18,534 bases of DNA from Zymomonas sp. (lineage in GTDB: Bacteria; Pseudomonadota; Alphaproteobacteria; Sphingomonadales; Sphingomonadaceae). Position numbers and translations under genes: made by a program. Below the pieces are notes generated by a model that was not told where the DNA came from, ran no database searches, and saw nothing but the letters and a program-made list of their open reading frames with translations. The stretch is from the NCBI RefSeq assembly GCF_020216885.1, contig NZ_JAIWON010000106.1, positions 1 to 18,534 of the forward strand. Reading direction: 5' to 3'. Positions 8,537 through 15,276 of this stretch are shown here, piece after piece (the first letter of the stretch is position 1; each line of letters begins with the position of its first letter).

Positions 8537-9162
8537 TGCAGCTGGTCATTGATACAGCCACAGCGGCTTGTTCTGTTGCCTTGATAGAAGGCGACCGCGT
8601 CCTTGCCTGCGAAAAGGAAATTGTAGGTCGCGGTCATGCTGAAAAGCTTTTGCCTATGGTCGCCGCTTTACCGGATCAAGGTCGTGCTGATAGTATCCTT
8701 GTTGATTGCGGGCCGGGCAGTTTTACCGGCATCCGCGTTGGGATTGCCGCTGCCTTGGCTTTAGGTTTGGGATGGGATATTCCTGTCTCCGGCTATGGCT
8801 CTTTAGATATTGTTGCGGCCTCTGCTTTCAGACGGCACAGCGATATTTCGCAACTGACGGTTGCTTTTATTGGCGGTCATGGCGAATTTTTTATTCAGTC
8901 TTTTTCCTGCGATCGGCCTTCACTTCATTTGACCGCCACCACAGAGCTTCAATCCTTACGACCTGACGCTGCCGCTACCTTAGTGCAAGACTCACTTGTG
9001 GTCGGTTCGGCTGCGGCCAATTTGATAAAGGTAAGAGGCTGGGGCGAATCGGAAGAGGCTTGGCCTTTTGCGGATGAAGCGCGCTTTTTAGAAAAAACAG
9101 CGACGACACTACCCGCTACGCCGATTTACGGCCGTTTGCCTGATGCGAAAATACCGTCATGA
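8536..9162 (+). CDS. tsaB: tRNA N6-threonylcarbamoyladenosine synthesis protein TsaB
   Basis: TsaB is the non-catalytic ASKHA-fold partner of TsaD and, with TsaE, helps place the t6A modification at A37 of ANN-decoding tRNAs. The 208-residue protein begins with the fold's first strand (LVIDTATAACSVAL) and has GRGHAEKLLP (31-40). The diagnostic GPGSFTGIRVG (59-69) is present. Its start overlaps nfuA by one base and its stop overlaps rimI by four (ATGA, 9159-9162). Linkage to rimI is widespread in bacteria. Identification is firm. Confidence 0.94.
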   Translation: MQLVIDTATAACSVALIEGDRVLACEKEIVGRGHAEKLLPMVAALPDQGRADSILVDCGPGSFTGIRVGIAAALALGLGWDIPVSGYGSLDIVAASAFRRHSDISQLTVAFIGGHGEFFIQSFSCDRPSLHLTATTELQSLRPDAAATLVQDSLVVGSAAANLIKVRGWGESEEAWPFADEARFLEKTATTLPATPIYGRLPDAKIPS

Positions 9163-9635
9163 TACAGTATCATGATGGCTGGGCGTTTTTAGATACAGGT
9201 GATTCTCTTCTTAATCATGTCATGGAAATCATGACGGATGCTTTCGACCCATTCTATGGAGAGGCATGGAATCGCCATCAATGTAACAGCATTATGGGAC
9301 TGCCGGGCGTTTACGCGCTTGTTGTAACAATAAAAGGAAAACCAGCGGGTTTCTTGTTATCTCGTACTATTTTTGACGAGTGTGAGCTATTATTATTAGC
9401 AGTTAAACCAGAATTCCGCCGAGAAGGGGTCGCAACAGCTCTTTTTAAAAAGCTGATCGCCAAAGCCAAAATCGAAGACACTAAGTATATTCATCTTGAA
9501 GTCAGAGAAAAAAATCCGGCATTAAACCTTTATTACCAAATTGGCTTTAGAGAGGTTGGCCGTCGAATCAATTATTATAAATCGTTAAATGGCGACTTAT
9601 ACAATGCGATAACTCTCCGCTTCATTGTTATTTAA
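9159..9635 (+). CDS. rimI: GNAT N-acetyltransferase, RimI type (ribosomal protein bS18 N-alpha-acetyltransferase)
   Basis: This is predicted to acetylate the N-terminal Ala of ribosomal protein S18 using acetyl-CoA. In the 158-residue protein the acetyl-CoA pyrophosphate loop appears as RREGVATALFKKLI, preceded by the strand LLLLAVKPEF. The RimI-type end motif is EVREKNPALNLYYQIGF. Position directly after tsaB, with a four-base overlap, supports RimI over other GNATs. By eye the gene is richer in AT-ending codons than tsaB, mainly in its second half. It closes the nfuA-tsaB-rimI operon. Confidence 0.88.
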   Translation: MIQYHDGWAFLDTGDSLLNHVMEIMTDAFDPFYGEAWNRHQCNSIMGLPGVYALVVTIKGKPAGFLLSRTIFDECELLLLAVKPEFRREGVATALFKKLIAKAKIEDTKYIHLEVREKNPALNLYYQIGFREVGRRINYYKSLNGDLYNAITLRFIVI

Positions 9636-9712
9636 TATAAATCACCTAGAAGAAGTAATAATTTTAGTTGCATTTTCTATAGAATTTGTTCAATCATAAA
9701 GGCCGTAAACGT

Positions 9713-9791
9713 TGGGAGATCAACCGAGATCTTTCCAAAGGTAAAAGCTTTGATGCTTCTCTGGAAAGATAGAATATTCTCCCACTTTTTT
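9713..9791 (+). terminator. Nested hairpin with T-run just upstream of mucR (operon terminator or leader attenuator)
   Basis: The outer stem TGGGAGA (9713-9719) / TCTCCCA (9778-9784) encloses the 8-bp stem ATCTTTCC (9729-9736) / GGAAAGAT (9763-9770). That in turn encloses a small AAGC/GCTT stem. A T6 run follows at 9786-9791. It could end the rimI operon, but it finishes only 19 bases before the mucR ATG. mucR therefore either starts from a promoter inside the hairpin or is attenuated by it. A weak internal candidate is TTGATG (9750-9755) with AATATT (9773-9778). Confidence 0.65.
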
Positions 9792-9810
9792 CCTAAAAAA
9801 GGATTGTTCT

Positions 9811-10224
9811 ATGAGCGATGACAATGCTTTGTCTGAAACTTTGATTACCTTAACGGCTGATATCGTTTCAGCCCATGTCAGCAATAACAGCGTTTCTGTT
9901 GCTGACGTTCCCCAGCTTATCCAGAATGTCCATCATGCACTTTCTGCTTTAAGCGAAGCTAACGCAGAACCAGAAGCACGGCCTGAACCCGCTGTCTCTG
10001 TCCGCGCCTCTGTTAAACCCGATTATATCATCTGCCTCGAAGACGGTAAAAAGCTGAAAATGCTGAAACGTCATCTTGCAACCCATTATCAGCTGACGCC
10101 GGAACAATACCGCGCTAAATGGAATTTGCCGGCCGATTATCCGATGGTCGCCCCGAATTATGCTGATCAGCGTCGTTCTTTGGCCAAAAAAATCGGTCTT
10201 GGTACCCAGCGTCGCAAACGCTAA
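9811..10224 (+). CDS. mucR: MucR/Ros family zinc-finger transcriptional regulator
   Basis: This is a DNA-binding protein of the family that controls exopolysaccharide, motility and cell-cycle genes in Alphaproteobacteria by binding AT-rich sites, often including its own promoter. The 137-residue protein has an N-terminal oligomerisation region (about 1-45) and a charged linker rich in Glu-Pro. The prokaryotic zinc finger spans residues 71-103, followed by the conserved [20 protein letters not shown] and a basic tail (QRRKR). The predicted zinc ligands are Cys75, Asp78, His88 and His92, so the second Cys of Ros is Asp. A CysAspHisHis set is known in some family members. The ribosome site AAAAAAGGA at 9795-9803 supports the ATG. 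Confidence 0.94.
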   Translation: MSDDNALSETLITLTADIVSAHVSNNSVSVADVPQLIQNVHHALSALSEANAEPEARPEPAVSVRASVKPDYIICLEDGKKLKMLKRHLATHYQLTPEQYRAKWNLPADYPMVAPNYADQRRSLAKKIGLGTQRRKR

Positions 10225-10261
10225 TAACCTGCTTTGATAAATAAAAAAGAACAAAGCATTA

Positions 10262-10354
10262 CCACAAATGTGGCTTAATTCTCGCTATATATAGAGGCAA
10301 CTCTATCCGTGGCGTTTATAAAAATCACAACGTCTGGGGGCGACGTATGATTTT
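10262..10354 (+). other. Series of inverted repeats between mucR and fur, possible structured RNA
   Basis: Three hairpin-capable units follow one another. CCACA-AA-TGTGG lies at 10262-10273. ATAGAG-GCAA-CTCTAT, with a GNRA-type tetraloop, lies at 10291-10306. A longer stem at 10321-10354 combines AAAATCA/TGATTTT and ACGTC/GACGT around the loop TGGGGGC. No coding frame fits. They may be mucR 3' end structure, a small RNA, or part of the fur leader. I do not recognise a known RNA family. Confidence 0.4.
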
Positions 10355-10383
10355 AAATTGCCAAAGTAAGCGTGAATTTATAA

Positions 10384-10437
10384 AGAGAAATAGTTGGAGC
10401 CTGCGCCTTTAAACAGCGCAGATTTCTCTGATTTTTT
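10384..10437 (+). terminator. Terminator-like hairpin with T-run in the fur leader
   Basis: AGAGAAAT (10384-10391) pairs with ATTTCTCT (10422-10429), and CTGCGC (10401-10406) pairs with GCGCAG (10416-10421). The two stems are contiguous on the 3' side, with a 9-base bulge on the 5' side. The sequence GA plus T6 (10432-10437) follows. It lies 34 bases before the fur GTG. It may end the mucR transcript or a small RNA, or attenuate fur. Confidence 0.6.
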
Positions 10438-10471
10438 ACTGGGGTAATTCAAAATTTGACGGAGAAATGTT

Positions 10472-10903
10472 GTGCGGCAGATCAATATTGAAACGCTTTG
10501 TGCGCAAAAAGGTCTGCGGATAACAGGTCAAAGAAGGGTTATTGCTCAGGTTTTGTCTGAAGCCGAAGATCATCCCGATGTCGAATCTCTTTACGAACGG
10601 GCATCTGCGATTGATTCCGGTATTTCGATTGCTACCGTCTATCGTACCGTGCGCTTATTCGAAGAAGCCGGTATTCTTGAACGTCATGATTTTGGCGATG
10701 GCCGCGCGCGTTACGAGGCTTCCCCCGAAGATCATCACGATCATCTTATCGATGTAGAATCTGGAAAGATTATCGAATTTTCAGATGAAGACATGGAAAG
10801 CCTGCAAAAAATAATCGCCGAACGCTTAGGATATAAATTGGTCGATCACCGCTTGGAATTATACGGTGTCCCATTGAATCGTTCGCCCAAATCATCAAAA
10901 TAA
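10472..10903 (+). CDS. fur: Fur/Mur-family metal-responsive transcriptional regulator
   Basis: This is a metal-sensing repressor of iron (or manganese) uptake and storage genes. The 143-residue protein has an N-terminal winged helix (GLRITGQRRVIAQVL and the recognition helix ISIATVYRTVRLFEEAG, 51-67) and a dimerisation/metal region with DHHDHLI (87-93). The position of the usual structural CxxC is Asp94 and Ser97 (DVES), so no Cys4-type zinc site is present. This is common in alphaproteobacterial Fur/Mur proteins. The GTG start at 10472 is chosen because GGAG lies seven bases upstream; the ATG at 10467 is out of frame. Whether it responds to Fe or Mn cannot be read from sequence. A weak hairpin (ACGAT/ATCGT plus T-run, near 10936-10954) may be its terminator. 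Confidence 0.93.
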   Translation: MRQINIETLCAQKGLRITGQRRVIAQVLSEAEDHPDVESLYERASAIDSGISIATVYRTVRLFEEAGILERHDFGDGRARYEASPEDHHDHLIDVESGKIIEFSDEDMESLQKIIAERLGYKLVDHRLELYGVPLNRSPKSSK

Positions 10904-10965
10904 AAATAATGATCGGGCTTTGGTTATTTTGATGACGATTCCATCGTGATTTTTAATAAAAGCAC

Positions 10966-10996
10966 TAAAAAAGCGACAGACTTTTCAGCCTGTCGC
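10966..10996 (-). terminator. Intrinsic terminator of bfr
   Basis: GCGACAG (10973-10979) pairs with CTGTCGC (10990-10996). The A-run at 10967-10972 gives a U-run after the stem on the minus strand, just past the bfr stop. Confidence 0.85.
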
Positions 10997-11024
10997 CCTT
11001 CTTAATCTTTATTTGAATCGCTGA

Positions 11025-11516
11025 TTATTCTTCAGAGGCTTCAGCCGTCTGGCTGTTAAGCTGAATATAGCCCTGAATACCCATCCGCTCAATCAATTTT
11101 AACTGGGTATCAAGACCATCAGCATGGCCTTCCTCTTCTTTCAAGATAGACAAAAGAAGATCTCTTGTGCCGAAATCACTATGCTTTTCACAGCATTGGA
11201 TCGCTTTTTTATAGAGCGGAATGGCATCATCCGCTTCCAAAGCTAAATCAGCCTTAATGATTTCTTCGACATTTTCGCCAATTCTAAGATGGCCAATATC
11301 CTGAAAATTCGGGAAACCCTCTAAAAACAAAAGGCGTTTGGCTAATTTGTCGGCATGTTTCATTTCATCAATGGAATTTGACCGCTCCAGATCAGCAAGC
11401 TTGTCGATGCCCCAATCTTCAGCAATGCGATAATGCAGAAAATACTGATTGATAGATGTCAATTCGCTTTTTAACAGCGTATTAAGATGGTCAATGACCT
11501 CTTTATGGCCCTTCAT
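11025..11516 (-). CDS. bfr: Bacterioferritin
   Basis: Bacterioferritin forms a 24-subunit shell that oxidises and stores iron, with heme at subunit pairs. The 163-residue protein aligns without gaps to the classical form at its start. Ferroxidase ligands Glu18, Glu51 and His54 are present (IDEMKHAD, 49-56), as are the downstream Glu of DLALEADD and the EEEGH pair near residues 126-130. Heme-binding Met52 is retained, so it is a true heme bacterioferritin subunit. It lies downstream of bfd on the same strand with a gap of about 110 bases, and converges on fur. Regulation by iron is expected. Confidence 0.96.
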   Translation of the reverse strand: MKGHKEVIDHLNTLLKSELTSINQYFLHYRIAEDWGIDKLADLERSNSIDEMKHADKLAKRLLFLEGFPNFQDIGHLRIGENVEEIIKADLALEADDAIPLYKKAIQCCEKHSDFGTRDLLLSILKEEEGHADGLDTQLKLIERMGIQGYIQLNSQTAEASEE

Positions 11517-11540
11517 GGATGCTACCTTTTGCTTTTTACA

Positions 11541-11554
11541 ACCCTAATTAGGGT
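11541..11554. promoter_or_regulatory. Perfect 14-base palindrome upstream of bfr
   Basis: ACCCTAATTAGGGT lies 25 bases before the bfr ATG. On the minus strand it abuts TTTATA, a possible -10, so it would cover the transcription start or early leader of a bfr-specific promoter. It does not resemble a Fur box. The binding protein is unknown. Confidence 0.35.
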
Positions 11555-11627
11555 ATAAACGAGGTAACAGCTATCAGGTTGCACAGATTCTCTTCATACT
11601 CCGCAAAATCGGGCGTATAATAATATT

Positions 11628-11801
11628 TTAAACTGTCTCTTCTTGTGCCTCTGCGATAACTTTTTGGACACATTTCCCGCATTTGCCACAACAGAATTTA
11701 ACACCTATTTTTTTATAGGCTTGCCCCGGTGTGACCGCACCTTGTCGCACAGCAGCTTTGATCGCTTGATCGCTTACAGTGTTACAATGGCAAATAATCA
11801 C
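11628..11801 (-). CDS. bfd: Bacterioferritin-associated ferredoxin (Bfd), 57 residues
   Basis: Bfd is a small [2Fe-2S] protein that binds bacterioferritin and passes electrons to release stored iron. Reading the minus strand from GTG at 11801 gives VIICHCNTVSDQAI, then a helical middle, then KFCCGKCGKCVQKV, ending at TAA (11628). Cys4, Cys6, Cys38 and Cys41 match the four cluster ligands of the BFD-like fold. Cys37 and Cys44 are extra. The start codon is GTG, with AAAGGGG about eight bases upstream. The open frame on the opposite strand (11643-11849) is its shadow. It precedes bfr in the same direction and has a Fur-box-like site in its promoter region. Confidence 0.93.
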   Translation of the reverse strand: MIICHCNTVSDQAIKAAVRQGAVTPGQAYKKIGVKFCCGKCGKCVQKVIAEAQEETV

Positions 11802-11848
11802 TCTCGAACCCCTTTATCCTCAATGGCTCAAAATCGCTTTCCTTCTTA

Positions 11849-11881
11849 GATATAACTCCCATGATAATGATAACAAGTATC
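11849..11881 (-). promoter_or_regulatory. Candidate bfd promoter overlapped by a Fur box
   Basis: On the minus strand TTGTTA (11876-11871) and TATATC (11854-11849) are 16 bases apart. The plus-strand 19-mer GATAATGATAACAAGTATC (11863-11881) matches the classical Fur box GATAATGATAATCATTATC at 16 of 19 positions and covers the -35. Iron-loaded Fur bound here would block transcription, so bfd should rise when iron is low. The match count was made by eye; binding is inferred. Confidence 0.6.
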
Positions 11882-11980
11882 AATATTAAATATAACAAAA
11901 ATTAAAAGAGTGATGCTTAGAATAGCGGCCTGTTCCAAAGAGATGAGGCCATAATCCATAAAATAACGGGGGCTAACGCC

Positions 11981-11986
11981 TATAAT
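11981..11986 (+). promoter_or_regulatory. Consensus -10 upstream of the IMPase-family gene
   Basis: A perfect TATAAT lies 71 bases before the ATG at 12058. No good -35 hexamer is present 16-18 bases upstream (ATAAAA at best), so an activator may be needed or the site may be fortuitous. Confidence 0.3.
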
Positions 11987-12057
11987 TTTCTTGATTGCCA
12001 TCCTGAAAATAGAGGAAAAGGGCTAGAAAAGATCAGGCTATGTGCCGGAGGAAGCTG

Positions 12058-12858
12058 ATGCACCCACTTTATAAAGCTGTTGCAACTTTAATGTATGAAG
12101 TTGCGAATGATTTACTTGTCCCGCGTTTCCGTCATTTATCAGAAAATGAAATCGCAGAAAAAGAACCAGGCGATTATGTGACAGTGGTCGATAAGGAATC
12201 AGAAAAGCGGATTACCGAGCAATTAGCCAAATTTCTGCCAGAGGCTTATATCGTGGGTGAGGAAGCAACAGCTGCCGATACGAGCTTGCTCAAAAATCTA
12301 AAAAAAGGCTTGGCTTGGACAGTTGATCCACTGGATGGTACGGGTAATTATGCGGCTGGCCAAACGCCTTATGCCATGATGATCGCGTTATTAGGCGATG
12401 GAGAGCCTCAAGCCGGATGGATTCTTGACCCTGTCTCCGGCAGAATGTGTCATGCTTCCAAAGGGCAGGGGGCTTTTGTCGATGGTGAACGGGTGACAAC
12501 GCGCAGCACCGGACAAGATATTCCTGTCGTGGCTTTGTCCGCGCGGGTAACTTCTGATAATCTCCGTCCAGATTTTGATAAACATCACCCTCTCAGCCAT
12601 GGCATCACCTTGGCGCCGTCGCCTCTTTGCGCAGGCGAACAATATCCTCGTATTGTTTTGGGTGAAAATGATGCCGCCGTTTTTTGGCGTAGCTGGCCTT
12701 GGGATCATGCCCCAGGTTCTCTATTTCTGGAAGAAGCCGGCGGCAAATTGGCGCGCTTCGATGGCTCGGCCTATGATACCTCTGATTGCAGTCATGGGAT
12801 GCTAGGTGCCAATTCTCCTGCCATGTGGGATCAGGTGGCCGAATCCTTGCTGCGTTAA
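12058..12858 (+). CDS. Inositol monophosphatase family protein, possibly histidinol-phosphatase
   Basis: This is a Mg-dependent, Li-sensitive-type phosphomonoesterase of the IMPase/FBPase superfamily. In the 266-residue protein the metal motifs are GEE (67-69, Glu68/Glu69), DPLDGTGN (90-97, Asp90 and Asp93) and WPWDHAPG (213-220, Asp216). The start at 12058 is preferred over the in-frame ATG at 12040 because GGAGGAAG at 12047-12054 sits correctly before it. Relatives act on inositol phosphate, histidinol phosphate (HisN type), PAP or FBP, and the sequence alone does not decide. It is a single gene, ending before a hairpin at 12887. Confidence 0.9.
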   Translation: MHPLYKAVATLMYEVANDLLVPRFRHLSENEIAEKEPGDYVTVVDKESEKRITEQLAKFLPEAYIVGEEATAADTSLLKNLKKGLAWTVDPLDGTGNYAAGQTPYAMMIALLGDGEPQAGWILDPVSGRMCHASKGQGAFVDGERVTTRSTGQDIPVVALSARVTSDNLRPDFDKHHPLSHGITLAPSPLCAGEQYPRIVLGENDAAVFWRSWPWDHAPGSLFLEEAGGKLARFDGSAYDTSDCSHGMLGANSPAMWDQVAESLLR

Positions 12859-12886
12859 TAGCGGATCATTGATTTTCTTAAGCATA

Positions 12887-12917
12887 AAAGCGGGCTTTTT
12901 TTCTAAAAGTCCGCTTT
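12887..12917 (+). terminator. Strong hairpin after the IMPase-family gene
   Basis: A 13-bp stem, AAAGCGGGCTTTT (12887-12899) with AAAAGTCCGCTTT (12905-12917), has one G-U wobble and a 5-base loop. The stem itself ends in TTT but no longer T-run follows. It is probably a terminator. Confidence 0.7.
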
Positions 12918-13024
12918 GTCTATAAGGGCTTCCAGATCTCTATTTAAATTACAGTTTAGAAAAACAAGCTTTCATTCTGCTTTGCTATTATTTCAGGTCA
13001 GGTAATTGCGTTTTGGCTAATGCC

Positions 13025-15244
13025 ATGCTTTACCTGATGCCCATGTCCAAAATTCTGATAGGCGCTCTTGCTGCTGTTATGATGTCCACACCTGCTTTGG
13101 CAGACCGTTTAACGCTAGACAGGGTTTTTGCCAGCCCGTCTTTATCCGGTTCTGCGCCGCGCGCGCTTTCGCTTTCGCCTGACGGGCGTTATGCGACTTT
13201 GCTGCGTTCTCGTCCTGACGATCTTAATCGGTATGATTTATGGGCAATTGATACCACCACCGGCGAAAGTCGGATGCTGATTGATTCTAAAAAAGTTGGC
13301 TCTGGTGCCGAAATTTCCGAAGCTGAAAAAATGCGACGGGAAAGGGCGCGGGTCGGGGGTAGTCTCGGCATCGTCAGCTATAATTGGTCACCCGATGGTA
13401 AAACTATTCTGGTGCCTTTGGATGGCGATCTTTATCTTGCCTCTCTCGACGGTTCGGTGCAGCAGGTCACCCATACAGCAGCAACCGAAGTCGATGCACA
13501 AGTTTCTGCCACAGGCCACTATCTTTCCTTTGTTCGCGATCAGAATTTATTCGTGATCGATCTGAAAAATAATCGGGAACAGGCCTTAAGTCAGGATGGC
13601 GGCGGTAGCCTAACATGGGGTTCCGCCGAATTTGTCGCGCAAGAAGAAATGAGCCGGACAAAAGGCCATTGGTGGTCACCGGATGACAGCCGTCTGGCCG
13701 TGGCGCGGGTCGATGAAAGTCAGGTTCATATCGTCACCCGTGCAGCGATTGGTGCTAACGGGACACAGACGTATCAGCAACGTTATCCAATGGCAGGCAC
13801 GCCCAATGCCAAGGTTGAACTTTACCTGATGAATCCTGATGGCTCGCATAAGGTAAAGGCCGATCTCGGCCGTAACGATGATATCTATCTAGCACGGGTT
13901 AATTGGTCGCCTGATAGTCAGTCGCTTTACGTAGAGCGGGAAAGCCGCGATCAGCAACGGCTGGATTTGTTAAAAGTCGATAGCCATACCGGTCAAAGCC
14001 AGCTTCTCTTCTCTGAAACGTCCAAAAGCTGGATCAATCTCAATAATGATCTCCAGATTTTAAAAGATGACAGCTTGATATGGGCTTCGGAAAGAAGCGG
14101 CTATCGCCATCTTTATCACTGGCAAAAAGGTAAATGGACAACGCTGACTCACGGTGACTGGATGACTTTGGGGGTTGTCGGTCTCGATCAGAAAAAAGGC
14201 CTGCTTTATTTTCTGGCCAATAAATCAACCCCGATCGAACAGCATCTTTACGTTATTGACTATCATCACCCGTCAGAAGCTCGACAGCTTACCGAAGCGG
14301 GATGGTATAATAATGCGGTTATGGATAAAACTGCGAACCGCCTTTTGATTGGTCGTTCTAACACATCACAGCCGCCGCAGGTCTATCTTGCCGACACCAA
14401 AGGAAAACGACTGAGCTGGATCGAAGAGAACCGGCTTGATGCTCGCCATCCCTATGCGCCTTATCTCTCTGACCATGCCAAAACCGAATTTGGCAGCCTC
14501 AAGGCCAATGACGGTAAAACGCTCTATTATAAAATCTTGTCGCCCAAGAAAGTTGCTGGTCAAAAATATCCGGTCTTTATTCAGGTCTATAACGGGCCCG
14601 ATGTCGGGCGGCAGGTGACACAGGGCTGGACGTCCCCCTTACATCAATATCTGGTATCTAAAGGCTGGATTGTCTTTTCAATAGACGGTCGCGGTTCACC
14701 ACAACGGGGCAAGGCTTTTGAAGAACCGATTTACAAAGCCATGGGTACTGTCGAAGTCGAAGACCAGTTAACAGGTCTCAACTGGCTTAAATCGCAAGAC
14801 TATGTTGATGCCAAACGGATTGCTGTTTTCGGCTGGTCATATGGTGGCTATATGGTGCAAAAATTGCTTCAAAAAGCCCCCGGACAATATAGTGCAGGGA
14901 TATCTGGTGCGCCGGTCATCCGTTGGGATTTATATGACACCCATTATACGGAACGTTTTTTAGGCAATCCGGCTATTGATCCACAGCCTTACCAAAAATC
15001 CGATGCTCTTAGCGATGCCTTAAAATTATCAGATCCAATGCTGCTTATTCATGGCATGGCTGATGATAATGTTGTATTCGACAACTCGGTTGCTTTGGTC
15101 TCGAAATTGCAGGAAGGTGATAAATCTTTCGAATTTATGGCCTATCCGGGCGAAACCCATCGAATCGCGGGTGAACAAAAACAACGTCACCTCTGGCATA
15201 TGATTGAGAAATTTCTCGATAGAACAACAAAATGTCGTGAGTAA
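13025..15244 (+). CDS. Secreted S9 family serine peptidase, dipeptidyl-peptidase IV type
   Basis: This is a prolyl-type dipeptidyl peptidase predicted to act in the periplasm. It begins with a signal peptide (MSKILIGALAAVMMS then TPALA, with cleavage likely before DRLTL). The DPP-IV N-terminal beta-propeller covers roughly residues 60-460 and the alpha/beta-hydrolase S9 domain the last 240. The nucleophile is in GWSYGG (Ser codon at 14837), the acid in HGMADDNV, and the His in GETHRI. AQEEMSRTKGHWWSPDD matches the Glu-containing segment that binds the substrate N-terminus in DPP-IV. Start choice is uncertain: in-frame candidates are TTG 13013 and ATG 13025, 13037 and 13043, none with a strong ribosome site. 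All leave a usable signal peptide. About 740 residues is normal for the family. Confidence 0.92.
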   Translation: MLYLMPMSKILIGALAAVMMSTPALADRLTLDRVFASPSLSGSAPRALSLSPDGRYATLLRSRPDDLNRYDLWAIDTTTGESRMLIDSKKVGSGAEISEAEKMRRERARVGGSLGIVSYNWSPDGKTILVPLDGDLYLASLDGSVQQVTHTAATEVDAQVSATGHYLSFVRDQNLFVIDLKNNREQALSQDGGGSLTWGSAEFVAQEEMSRTKGHWWSPDDSRLAVARVDESQVHIVTRAAIGANGTQTYQQRYPMAGTPNAKVELYLMNPDGSHKVKADLGRNDDIYLARVNWSPDSQSLYVERESRDQQRLDLLKVDSHTGQSQLLFSETSKSWINLNNDLQILKDDSLIWASERSGYRHLYHWQKGKWTTLTHGDWMTLGVVGLDQKKGLLYFLANKSTPIEQHLYVIDYHHPSEARQLTEAGWYNNAVMDKTANRLLIGRSNTSQPPQVYLADTKGKRLSWIEENRLDARHPYAPYLSDHAKTEFGSLKANDGKTLYYKILSPKKVAGQKYPVFIQVYNGPDVGRQVTQGWTSPLHQYLVSKGWIVFSIDGRGSPQRGKAFEEPIYKAMGTVEVEDQLTGLNWLKSQDYVDAKRIAVFGWSYGGYMVQKLLQKAPGQYSAGISGAPVIRWDLYDTHYTERFLGNPAIDPQPYQKSDALSDALKLSDPMLLIHGMADDNVVFDNSVALVSKLQEGDKSFEFMAYPGETHRIAGEQKQRHLWHMIEKFLDRTTKCRE

Positions 15245-15276
15245 CGCTAATTAACTCTTTTTTTATATCGGTCATT

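Noticed and set aside
10261..10274. Resemblance of ACCACAAATGTGGC to a hairpin in enterobacterial 6S RNA
   Set aside because: The flanking sequence does not form the long closing stem and central bubble of 6S RNA, and the short hairpin alone is easily matched by chance.
10336..10346. GGGGGCGACG, similar to the start of tmRNA
   Set aside because: No tRNA-like acceptor end, T-arm or tag-coding frame follows; the bases form the loop and arm of a local hairpin.
11643..11849. 68-codon plus-strand frame
   Set aside because: It is antisense to the bfd gene, whose four cluster cysteines make the minus-strand reading clear.
12040..12057. ATG at 12040 as the start of the IMPase-family gene
   Set aside because: The strong GGAGGAAG site lies between it and the ATG at 12058, so the downstream ATG is preferred.
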